Assembly (NCBI GenBank): GCA_016858145.1
Contig: JAEHOE010000025.1
Location: 62,001 to 126,000 of the forward strand
Length of the DNA: 64,000 nucleotides
Reading direction: 5' to 3'
From: Edaphochlamys debaryana
Lineage: Eukaryota; Chlorophyta; Chlorophyceae; Chlamydomonadales
The notes beneath the pieces are model-generated. The model was not told where the DNA came from. It ran no database searches and saw only the letters and a list, made by a program, of their open reading frames with translations. Shown piece by piece: positions 48,471 to 59,100 of the stretch. Within the stretch, counting starts at the first letter, position 1, and the number at the start of each line of letters is the position of its first letter. Made by a program: the position numbers and the translations under genes.

Positions 48471-51400
48471 TCACGGCCGCCGCCGCTTCTCAGGCCGCCG
48501 CGCTGCGCTGCCCCCCGGCCGGTCGTCTGCATTGAGGCGGTTGGCCAGGTTGCGCCGCGTCTCGTGCAGCGCAATGACCTCGGAGCGCAGCGCGAGCCAG
48601 GCGCCGCTGGTGGCCCGAGTCATCACGCGCGGCCCAAACAGCGCCGTGGGCGATTGCAGCTCCGTCAGAGTCGCCTCCACCGCCTTGAAGGCCCTGTGGT
48701 GGGAAGAGGGAAGAGGGACAGGCGTTGAAGCCTGGAGCCATGCAGGCAAGAGCGGGCGATCTTCCGTGAGCTCAGGAACCGCCTGCGCACATGGTCCTAA
48801 AACGCTTGGACTGCAAGGCTTTGTGCCAACGGGACTTCACTCCCCCTTCCACATCGAATTGCCCATGTGGGTCGGCTTCCGATAGGTGCTGGGCTCCCTT
48901 GGCGCTAGGCTCCCGCAGGTCTGGCGGCTAACGCCATTGGCGGTGATCGCAGAATGCTGTGTACGTGGTGCCCTAGGGGCGAGACGCGGATATGGGTCGG
49001 CAGCTGCACCTGACGGCCAGGACCTGGCCATGTGGGTCGGCCGCAGCTGCGGCTTCCTTTTGGTGATGGTGTCGAAGCTATGAGTGCGTACCTGGACCCT
49101 CCCGTCATGTTAGCGGCCTGCTGCGTCGCCATGGCTTGCGTGTGCGCGCCGCGGAGGTACACGCCGGGCTTCTGTGGGTGGGCGGCAGGCACGGGCAGGC
49201 AGCCGAGAGTCAAGGCGCGATTCCTGGGGCGACGTGCACTGCGCGCAACTACTTGCGGCAACGATCATAGCAACAAAACAGAACAGCAGAAGACAAGAAG
49301 CATGGTCGCCCAAACCTCCCCATGCCCGTTGCTAGCTGCCACGATGTGGGTTTGGGGCCTTGCAGGTCAAAGTGTGATGTGAGTCGGCCAAGCACCTTGC
49401 CTCACTCCAGTCAGTGCAAAGGCCACAGGTCCTCAAAGACTTGGCAGGGAGCTGCGCAAGGAGCGCTGGCAACAGTCGCCCATGGTAGCCCAAGCTCACC
49501 GGCTTGTAGGTCTTGACCTCCGCGTCGAACAGTGAGGGCGTGCCTGGGGGCACCGCGCTCTCGAACTCCGCCGGGTGCCGCAGCTCCGAAACCAGCATCG
49601 CCGGTGCTGGGCTGAGAGCGCGCCCCGCCGCCACCGCCCCCGGCGCCGCCAGCGCTCCCGGCGCGCTCACGCCCGGGGCCACTGGGGCGCCTGGCGCCGC
49701 CGGTGCTGCCGCGGGCCGGCCGGGCTGGGCGGGGGAGGTGGTCCGCGGTGCCGCGGCGGCGGCTGCCGCCGCTGCCTGTTGTGCGGCAGCTGCCGCCGCG
49801 GCGGCGCGCTTCGCCGCCCCCGCCTCCGCTTTCCGCTTCTCCTCGATCGCCCGCGCTTCCGCCAGGATCTGCGAGACAGCGCGGGCCCAGCTATTAATGT
49901 GGGTCGGGCGGTGGCGCCATCTGGGTCGCCTCACTTTAGGTTACAGTCGATTCAGTTATCCGTGCTAGTCACACGGGCCAAGGGACCAGTCGCGTGGCGC
50001 CCAGCCATGGCCGAGCCGCGTGCAACTTTCTGTGCCCGCCATTCTCTAGCCACGGATGCAGACTTGTCTGCCCCAACCGAGAGAGCCCACCCGACCCACA
50101 TCGGCGCGAGCGCCAACTGCACAACCCTGCAGCCTTTGTGAACCCGAACCACCGTTCAGCCCTCTGAGGTTCCCTTCCGGTCTACCCTCCTGGCTCCCGC
50201 CCAAAGCCCTCGGACCCACCGCGTGGTCCTCGCTGATCTGCTGGGGCGTCCGCGCCAGCAGCGCCAGCAGCGCGCGCTTGCGCTCCTGCTCGGCCTGCAG
50301 TACGGCAATAGCACACGCCGCACAGCTGGGCTCACGACCACAAACGGCATCCCTCTAGGCCCTGGAAGGAGCCGCCCAGCTCCCGCAGGCCGGCTGGTCT
50401 AGAAGCACCCCCTAACCCCGACCCCACTGCTCCAAACCTCAAGCCCCGCACAGCCCTGGGGCCCCGGCCCCCGCACGCCCCCCGCGCAGCCCTCCGCAGC
50501 CCCCCCCCCCGCCCAGGCCCCCGCAGCCCCCTGCACCCTGGCCGGCGCACCTGCTTGTTGAAGGGCTGCTTGACGAGCGGGTGGTTGGCCACGGGCGCCT
50601 CGCGGCCCTGGCGCGACACCAGCATCTTCCGCGCCACCGTGTAGTACCGCTCCTTGAGGTCCTCCAGCGAGCGCCCGGGCGGGGGGGCCTGGGGCCACTG
50701 CGGACGGAGGGCGCAGAGGGAGGGGCGCAGCGCCCCGGAAGCGTTGAACGCACAATCTAGGACCCACAGGCGTGAGTATCGTGCGCGTCTTGAGGCCACC
50801 GCGCACGCAAGTGTTCTACGAAAGCTCACTCAACTGCCTTCCTGACGCCGCGTATCCCTTTGCGACGTATCTCTGGACACAGCGTACCTTCTAGTCAAGC
50901 TTAACAATTACATCGACTCAGCCCAGCTATCGACGAACAGCTACGCCACTGACGGAAGGCGCGGACGAGCGCGTGTTGTTACGAGAGCACGATAGCTCGC
51001 TGGAGCGCACTAGTTCTGGCATCTTCACACTTGCCGTGTGGAGCCAGCAGTTCGCAAAGCCGAGGGAGTGAGTTCACACAGGTGGGGCGACCGGAGGGCA
51101 GGAGCGCACGCCAAAATTCGACGCTGGGGGTTGCGCTTGAAGAGCGTAGCGACGTTACCTGCTAACCCCCTTGTTCCAGCCGGCTTCGTGTGGGCTGCCA
51201 TTTGCCAAATCCCAGGACCGGGGCAACGGTATGTATAACGGTCACGGTCATCAGAGGCCACCTGTCCGCTTCCATAGCCCAGACGCTGCATACATCCCAT
51301 TCAACCCCAGGTTTCGCGAACAAAGACGGCACCCCGCCTGCCAATACGCCGCATCACACAGCGTAGCGAAGGTAGCCCGAGCCCCCATTCACACGTCGAG

Positions 51401-52636
51401 GCAGGGCTGGACCGGCGGTGCCTCACTGCGCTCGGCCGCACAGGCCTGGAGCTCTAGGGAGCTAGAGAGCCTCACTCGTCGTCGAGCGGGCTCCGGCGGA
51501 GCCGAGGGGACAAGGATGGAGGACCGCCTCCTCATCACCCGTGCTGCGCAACGCGGCCTTACCTCTCCACTGCCGCGCCCACAGTAACTTGAAACGGCGG
51601 AGCCCTAGGTGCCCCGCCCCCGCCCCTCTCTGCCTCGCAATGCACGCAGCCCGCCCCGCCCCACCTCGTATCGGTCGAAGATGACGTGCCAGCGCAGGTC
51701 GAACTGCTCACACAGGTCGTACAGGTAGTCCGTCTCCTCCTTGGTCCAGTTGCCGCTGTCCGGCCGGATGAGGCTGTCGTACTCCTCCGCGTTGTACTTC
51801 ATCAGCTGGACCTGTACGGCACAGGTTGGAGGAGGGGTCGGGGAGGGGGAAGCGAGGGGCGGTGGCCGGTCAGAGTTTGCACCCGCGGCGGGTGGGTAGG
51901 GATAGAGGCATGCACCTGAGCAGCATCCCAGTGCGGTCCTGTTGGGAAATTCGAGGCTCCGCTTTGTTGGGCGACCGGCAGCCTTGCACCGCTCCCCGCG
52001 GTGGTCCGACCCAGCAGACGGAGCTGGAATGTCACCCTGCGGGAAGCCGCATCCCTGGCTCCACCCCCTGCACCTCAGCCCAAGCGGCCGCTTGCCACCA
52101 CCAACGCAGGCTCCAGCATTACCTAAGCCTCCGTCCTCCCGGTGCTGGTGATCCCCTGCTGGACGTGGTTGGCCCCCACGCTCCCCCCCCCCCCCCTCTG
52201 CCCTGCCTCCCCCCCCCCCTGCCACCTGCCCTCTCCCCGCCCCCACCCCACCCCACCCCCACCCCCCGACCTTCTTGTTGTACTTCGCGTAGGGGTATTC
52301 GCTGTCGTCAGGCTCGCGGATAATGCCGTTCGCCCCCTTGTAGCACTTCACCCAGTGGCACAGCTCCAGGTCATCCGTCCGCGCCTGGTTCTTGAATGGC
52401 TTGTACTGGTATGTGACTATCCCCTTTGTGGAGGGCTTGGGCTTCTTGAGAATGTCATTCTTTTTGACGCTCACGAGCTGGCTCGCTATGATCGGGTGCG
52501 AGCCGCCCAGCAGCGCGAACGCTTCTCGAGACATGCCCTCTGGCCGCTTCATTTTCTCCTTTTTGACCGGCGCGGGCTTATCATCCTTCTCCTCCTTCAC
52601 CCGGGACATGCCCAGGATGTCCTTGACGTCCCCCAT
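48471..52636 (-). CDS. SWC4: DMAP1/SWC4, SANT-domain subunit of chromatin complexes
   Basis: Exons, 5' to 3': 52636-52271, 51811-51665, 50697-50551, 50294-50220, 49868-49500, 49171-49092, 48693-48471 (TGA). All phases agree, giving 468 residues, normal for the family. The N-terminus (MGDVKDILGM) is the family hallmark. The SANT/Myb domain spans about 143-200 (NWTKEETDYLYDLC, then LEDLKERYYTVARKML), followed by HPLVKQPFNKQ and the charged helix EQERKRALLALLARTPQQ. An Ala/Pro-rich linker precedes the conserved C-terminal part (SPTALFGPRVMTRATSGAW), which ends in a basic tail. SWC4/DMAP1 is shared by the SWR1 (H2A.Z exchange) and NuA4 (histone acetyltransferase) complexes. ATG 52636 was preferred over an upstream TTG-initiated extension. 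The intron inside the SANT region (50698-51664) contains the right copy of the inverted repeat. Confidence 0.95.
48865..50101. repeat. ATGTGGGTCGG copies in SWC4 introns
   Basis: Exact copies at 48865, 49030 and 49897 (plus strand) and 50091-50101 (minus strand), two in each of two SWC4 introns. Another exact copy lies at 45886 within TZF coding sequence. Confidence 0.8.
50754..51526 (-). repeat. Inverted repeat, right copy, inside a SWC4 intron
   Basis: The reverse complement of 47111-47884. It fills about 773 of the 967 bases of SWC4 intron 50698-51664. In this copy the TZF promoter and start point along the plus strand, antisense to SWC4. Its ends fall 57 and 139 bases from the flanking exons, leaving the splice sites untouched. 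Confidence 0.93.
51516..51587 (+). other. Orphan TZF start: 23-codon frame in the SWC4 intron
   Basis: The duplicated TZF start codon at 51516 reads four codons matching TZF (MEDR), then leaves the repeat and stops at 51587. It is probably not a functional gene, but it marks where a transcript from the copied promoter could start translation. Confidence 0.35.
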
Positions 52637-53263
52637 ATTGCTAACTACGTGTGTCAAGCGACTAGGGAGTGTTCTAGGCGCTCAGCGCGCAAAGCCCGCC
52701 GCTCAGGCCCAAGCGTGTTCTTGCCCGCTTAACTCATGGCTGTGGTTGTAGAGCAGGTTTTGGATGGATGCAGGTCGGAAGCAGGGTCGGTGGGGCAGCG
52801 GCTTTCGCGGGGCACAAGCACAGCATGGCGGGGCCCCCGCACTTCGGGATTTCGTTCTGCACGGCCCTCGCTCCCGGCATACAGCGCTCCCGATACTCCT
52901 CACTTCAGCTGCAGACCACACTCATAGCTCTAGCATAGGCGATAGAGGCTGCCAGCGCGCGAGGCAACCCTAGGCAAGGATAATTGGTCTCCTCGCAACG
53001 CTCCGTGCTCGGCTGCCGTGTCCAAACCTGTTGGCCTCTGCCAATAAGACACTGGAACTCACTCAGCTCGCTTGAGGCACAACGCCAGGGGGGTCACGGC
53101 CCCACGTCACGGCTCAACCCCGGCTTTTGGCAGCACCGCTTCCCCGGCGCCACGCAGACGCAGCGCTGCTAGTCCACGACCGACTGGGAAGGGCTTGCTG
53201 ATCAGCACCAGCCCGAGTGGAGTCTCAACGCCACTCCAGCTGAGTGGCCGCTGGCACTAGGCG
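52637..53263. promoter_or_regulatory. Bidirectional promoter region between SWC4 and MAEA
   Basis: 627 bases between the SWC4 (-) and MAEA (+) start codons, so two housekeeping-type regulatory genes share it. No specific boxes identified. Confidence 0.5.
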
Positions 53264-55452
53264 ATGGCCGCCAGCGGCGTGGCTGAGACCCTGGAAGGCC
53301 CGCTGCTCCGGTGAGCCGCGCATATGTCAAGCTTGGGGGATGTGGGGAGGGACGGGTGGGGTCGCACAAACCACTGTTGGGATCAGGGACACGGACACGA
53401 GCTCTGTGGGGTTTGTGAGAGAGGGCCGGAGCCCAGGAAGAGGGCGCAGGGCGGGGACCTCGTTTCTATACGGGGACGGAACCCTGCGGAACCGCCGTTT
53501 AAACCACGTTACCCCGGCGCCGCACCTGGACCCGTTCGCAGAGTTCCGTTTGAGTCCCTAAAGCGTGCAGCCAAGGACCGCAAGGCCCTCATCGACGAGG
53601 CCGTGGAGCATGTGTCAGCCCTGAAGCACCCGCTGGGCAGCGGCGCAGCGGCCTGCACGCCCGCGGCGCCCACCCCTGCAGCGGATGCTTCTGGGGACAC
53701 AGAGATGGCGGACGCCTCGCCCGGCCCCGACCTGGCCTCGGCGGGCCCTTCCGCCGCCACCACGCCAGCTCCCGGCGCCCGCGTAGCGACGCCCGGCGCG
53801 GAGGTCGTGCCGGAGGGTGGATGCCGGGAAGCTTCAATTGAGAGGTTGCGGCTGCTGCTGAGCCAGCTGCACGGCGTCAAGCGCAAGCTAGGGGAGGTGT
53901 CCCGCATCGAGGCGGACGACTGCGAGCGCGTGCGGGCCCGACTGGAGTACCTCTCAACCTGCCGGCCCCCGCCGAGCGGAGTCGGCGTGGATCCCAACGC
54001 GGGCGGGCTCATCCCCTGGACACGCCAGCGGCTGGACCTGCTGCTGGTTGACCACCTGCTGCGCTCGGGGTATCACGATACCGCGGCAAAGCTCGCGGCT
54101 ACGGCGCGCATTCAGCCGCTGGCCGATGCGCATGTCTTCGAGGCCGCCCGCGTGGTCGTGGACGCGCTGCTCCGCGACCACGACTGCGGCCCGGCGCTCA
54201 CATGGTGCGCCGAGAATCGGTCGCGGCTGGTGAAGATCAAGTCGTCGCTGGAGTTCAAGCTCCATGTGCAGCAATTCATCGAGCTGGTGCGTCGCGAGGA
54301 CCGGCTTGCTGCGATCACGTACGCGCGCACCAATCTAGCGCCATGGGCGAGCAGCTACATGAAGGAGCTTCAGCGCGCGGTCGCGGCGCTCGCGTTCCCG
54401 CCCGCGCTGCGGCAGCGCTGCGCCGTCTACCGGGTGCTGTTTGAGGACAGCCAGTGGCGCGCGCTGGCGGACTTGTTCCTCAAGGACCTGTACCGGTGAG
54501 GGACGCGCCATCATGGGGCCAGAGCGCACATGGCCGGGTGGTAGCGGAGTTTGCAGGGGGAAGGCTGGGGGCTTGGGCCGTCACTAGGGCGACTAGGGGG
54601 CTTGGACTGCCAGAAGTGCTTGGTGCAGGTGTTAGGACTGGCACCAGACGTCCGGCGTTGCATTGCTTTGACGCTGCCCTGCTCCCGGACCTGCATCTTT
54701 GCCCCCCGCAGGCTCAACTCGCTTACGCCCGAGTCCCTGCTCACGGTGCACCTGCAGGTGCGGAGGAGGGGTTCAGGGAGCGGGTTGGCCGCCGAGGGCG
54801 ATGCCAGGCACAGCACGGCTGCCGGGGTTGGTCCAGTCCCTGCGGCTGTCTCGCAGTCGGCGCCCCTGTCTTCTCTGAAACGCATTCCGTGCCTCAGCGC
54901 TGATACCGTTCCTCAGCTGCACGTGTCACCCGGTGCCGCGGTGCCCTACCCTTGCCTTACAACTTTCCTCAACGTGTTCACCCCCACTTCCTTTCCCAAC
55001 TGCCGCAGGCGGGCCTGTCAGCCCTCAAGACGCCGTACAGCGGGGAGCCGGGGGGCAGCCGGGAGGACCCGCTGCGGCTGCCCGCGTTCCGGCGCCTGGC
55101 GGCCGGCCTGCCGTACAGCAAGCACATGCACAGCAAGCTGCTGTGCGCCGTCACCAAGGAGATCATGTCGGACGCCAACCCGCCGTTCGTACTGCCCAAC
55201 GGCATGGTGTACAGCCAAAAGGGAGTCGAGCAGCTCATGGCCCAGCAGGAGGCGGCGGCGGGCGGTGGCGGCGGGGGAAACGGCAAGGCGGGCGGGGCGG
55301 CGGGCGGCGAGGGCGGAGCAGGGGGCGCAGGGGCGGCGGCGCAGGCGGCGGTCGCGGCGGCGGGAGCACCGCCCGGCGGCAACTGGGGCGTCTGCCCCGC
55401 TACGGGCCAGGTGTTCCGGCGGGAGGAGCTGCGGCGGGCGTACATTGCCTGA
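53264..55452 (+). CDS. MAEA: MAEA/GID9 (Fyv10), RING-type subunit of the GID/CTLH E3 ligase
   Basis: Exons: 53264-53310, 53542-54495, 54712-54757, 55009-55452 (TGA). Phases agree, giving 496 residues. The N-terminus LLRVPFESLKRAAKDRK matches the MAEA family. A family-typical helical segment (LLLSQLHGVKRKLGEV) precedes LisH near 176-208 (RLDLLLVDHLLRSGYHDTAA), CTLH from about 246 (KIKSSLEFKLHVQQFIELV) and a CRA-type region. The C-terminal degenerate RING reads SKLLCAVTKEIMSDANPP, VLPNGMVYS and CPATGQVF, split by a Gly/Ala-rich insert of about 50 residues between its two halves; other MAEA proteins have a short spacer there. MAEA pairs with RMND5/GID2 to form the catalytic core of the CTLH complex. 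ATG 53264 (GGCGATGG) starts a short exon whose phase fits. Confidence 0.94.
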
Positions 55453-56145
55453 GCGGAGCGGGGGCCCGAGCAGAGCCCTTGAAGGCGACGCGGTGTCATC
55501 GGCTAGGGAGGTTTGCGGGGTTAAAGCTGCACAGGAAGTTAAGCCTGGGGTTTGAGCTGGGTGGCTGCCTGGGGACCGGGAAAGCCATGTTGTTGGGCAT
55601 GAGCCTCCGTTACAGCTTGGGGTTGAGGAGTATGGAGCTGCAAGTGGACTGAGCGCGGCGCTGTCAGGTTACGTCGGGGCAGGAGAGGCTGCGGGCAAGG
55701 TAGGCGTGGGTTAGGAATGACGCGTTACAGGGTTGCGGCCAGCGGGCAGACGAGCTGCCGGCCTCTGCCACCTACTCCAACGTGGGTTAGGCCGCATGGG
55801 CGGGGGGAGGGGGGAAAGGGCAGGGCACACGGGCGGCGGCAGGCGTCGCAGAGAGGCCCGGGTGTACACTAGTAGAGCCGTAGTGGAAGGAAGGCGCGGT
55901 GGCAGCAGGCTTGCAGACACAATGTTGTTGCGCGCGGGCACGGGCGCGAGTTGAAGCGTTCGGCTCTTAGTAATGTGGTTTCGGCCGGACGAGCGCCTTC
56001 GAGCGCGCCTGACGAGGTCCAAAGCGCTCGTCAATTCGCGAGCCCTTGGGATCGCGAACTTGCTTACCCAGAACTTGCTTACGGTAACTGCATCGCCGCA
56101 CGCGCTTGCTAGCGAGCAAGTTGATAGGTCTGGGAACGCGCTGAA
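55453..56145. other. Tandem-gene spacer: MAEA 3' UTR and glycosidase promoter
   Basis: Both neighbours are on the plus strand. A G-rich stretch lies near 55795-55830. No coding frame or repeat of note. Confidence 0.45.
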
Positions 56146-59100
56146 ATGCGGCCGAGAGGCGGCCGCTTCGCAGCACGTCCAGCTGCAGTCTGGAGTCGGA
56201 GCTTCCCGGACCTCCCAGCCACTCCGGCCACTGCACTCCCTGACGACCCGCACTGGAGCCGCAGAAGCCACAACACTGCGGCGCGCTCCCAGTTTGCGGC
56301 GCGGCTGCCGGCCCTGTTGCTGGCAGCTGCGACCCTAGCAGCGCTCGCGGCCCTCGGCGCCCTCGACGGCGCCCAGGCCGCAGTCCCCACTGCAGCGGCA
56401 GCGCCGCCCCCAGCCTCCGATGCCCCCGCGGCGGCGGCGTCTCCGCTGGCCCTGACCTCCCCGACGGCCACCGCCACCGCCACTCTTGCCACCGCCGCCA
56501 CCACCCCCGCCACCGCCACTCTTGCCACCGCCGCCACCACCCCCGCCACCGCCACCGCCACCGCCACCGCCACCGCCACCGCCACCGCCACCGCCACCGC
56601 CACCGCCACCGCCACCGCCACCGCCACCGCCGTGCCAGCTCTGGAGTCAGACTTGGATTACGACGATGACGGCGAGGCCCGCTGGGACTACGCGGCCGCC
56701 CGCGGGCCCCGCCCTGCAGAGGCCGAGGGAGGCCAACAGCCGGGGCCCCTCGGTGCTGCAGGCGGCGATCCGGGCCAGGCACCCGACGTGGAGCCCGGGG
56801 CTGGGGACGGCGGCGCAAGCAGGGGCGGCGACCTTGGGGACGGCGGAGGGCCGTGGGTGGGCATGAACCTGGGCAACGTGCCGCTCTTCCCCTTCTCCGC
56901 TGCGCGGCTGCAGCAGGGCGAGGCGGAGCTCCGGCAGCTGGTGAAGGTGAGGCAGGCTAAGCGGCAGTGCTAAGCGGTTACAATGTAGGACGTAGGTTGC
57001 AGCCCCTGGGATCTAGAATTGGGGTAACCTGCCCCTGCTGTACGGCACGCGCCAAAGGAAACAGGAGCAAGGCCAGCGGAATCCGTAACCGCTCCCGGCG
57101 TGCACGCCCACGGTATCCTACTGGCCGCCTTTGCCGTGACCTGCCGCCTCCATGACCCCTTCCCTCCGCCTCCCGTCTGCCACCTTCCTTCTGTGCCCCC
57201 CCCCTCACATGCACAGGACGCTGTGTACGAGCTGGCGGACGCCGGCGGCAACGTGCTGCGCCTCTGGCTGCACACGGACGGCGCCGCCAGCCCCTGCTGG
57301 GGGCCCGCGGGCGGGGCCCGGCCGCCGCCGGCCGTTCGGGCGACGGCCGGTCCCGCTTCGCCTCGTGAGGCCGCAGCAGCCGGGGTTGGTGGAGGCGCTC
57401 CGGCCGCCGTGCCGGGTGCGTGGAGCGACGGCGCCAGCGCTGGCGGCAGGGCAGGTCGAGGCCTGGGACCGGGCTCGCGGCTGCATGGGGCGAGTGGGGG
57501 CAGCCCCGCGGCGTTCCTGTACGCCGCCACGAGCCATGGAGGAGAGGGCGGGGAGGGGAGGGAGCTGGGGGCAGGTCTGGGGCAGGGACTGGAGGGGCTG
57601 GAGGGCGGGGAGAATGGGGAAGCGGGGGGTGATGCAGGGGAGGAGGCGGAGGGAGAGCGTGAGCAGGAGGTGGTGGGGTGCGGGGGGCAGGCGGTGGAGG
57701 ACCTCAAGTGGGTGCTGCGCCTCTGCCATGAGCGACGTGTGGCCGTACTGCTGGTGCTGTGGTCGCACGACATCCTTGCCGTACGGAGGTGAGCTTGGGC
57801 CTCGTCCTGTACTACACCTTACTTGTTCCTGTGCTTAGGGCTTGCATCAGGACTGCCGCGGGCGGGCCTTCGAGCTAAACCCTCCGCCCAGCTTCTCCCC
57901 ATCCCCTTGGCGGTCTCTGCCCCCAACCAAAGCCCGCCTTGTGGTTTGCAGGGATAACCCTCCCGCCCACCGCCGCCGCGCACTGTGCATGCTCCGCACT
58001 GCCGCCGGCACTCGTGCCTACACGGAGCGCTGCCTGGCACCGCTGGTCCGACACCTGGCTACCACGCCCCTGCCCCTGCCTGGTAGCGGGGCAGCCGGCG
58101 AAGCAGCAGCAGAGGACAGCAGCGGGCGGGCTCCCGCCCAGCTAGCTTACCCGGGAGGAGGGGCAGCTGAAGGACCCGAGGACAGCGCAAGCAGGGATCC
58201 TGCGGTGCGGGTCGGAGGTCGGCGGAGGCTGCTAGCGGAGGCAGGGCCGGTCCGCCCCAGCAACGCCACGCGCGCCCCAGCGCCAGCGTCCAGCAGCCCT
58301 GCCATCGCTGTTGCAAGCAGCGACGCACCTCGAGAAGGGGTGCCACTGCTCCCTGCGGCCCGACCCCGGCGGGAAAGCTCCGTGCGGGTTTCGGGCGGCA
58401 GTGCTGAGCCACTGCCCGACCCTGCAGTCCAGCCCACGCCGGATCTGCCAGCAGCGCAGAGCCAGCCGCCGCCGCCAGCAACGCAGGAACCAAGCGCCAG
58501 CGTAACCGATACTTCACCTACCCCCACTTCCTCTGCTGCTCGGTGAGCGAGGGGCGCCTTAAGCCTCGAGTCGAGCCAGCCATGCGCCACCTACGCTCAC
58601 CGTCACCCAAAGCTCACTCGCCACCATCCACTGCCAGCCCGGCCATCGCTGCATCCCCTTGACAGCTCTGCAATCTCCCCCTCCTCCGCCAGGCCCACCT
58701 ACACCTCCGTGATCCTGGGTTACGAGCTGCTCAATGAACCCGAGGGCATGAGCTGGGACCTGCGCCTCTACCACAACTACATGTGAGGGAGCGGGGCACT
58801 ACATGTGAGGGAGCGGGGCAGGGGCAGGGCAGAGGGCTGAGGGTCGGGGCAGAGGGTCAAGCCTTGTGTGCTGTTGCAGGCGAGGCAGCCGCATGAGGCC
58901 TGCTGCATCCGCACCGTGGTGTTGTACGACAGGTACGACATGCTGTGGGCGCCGTACACCCTGGACGACCCGGACGTGTTCGCGGGCCGGCCCGAGCGGG
59001 CAGCGGACAAGCGAACGCTACAGGTGGGGGCCGGGAGGGAAGACTTGCAGGAAGCTCGTGCATCGTCACACAGGGCGCTGCCGAGTGGGAAGGGGGCCGG

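Noticed and set aside
51171..51515. A gene encoded upstream of and through the ATG in the right repeat copy
   Set aside because: There is no ATG at its start, it stops 23 codons past the TZF ATG, and the left copy has a different register because of a one-base indel.
51605..52657. Reading the SWC4 5' ORF as one exon starting at 52657
   Set aside because: The extra start is TTG, not ATG, and the run between 51812 and 52270 is a Gly/Arg-rich intron flanked by splice sites; family motifs resume only after splicing.
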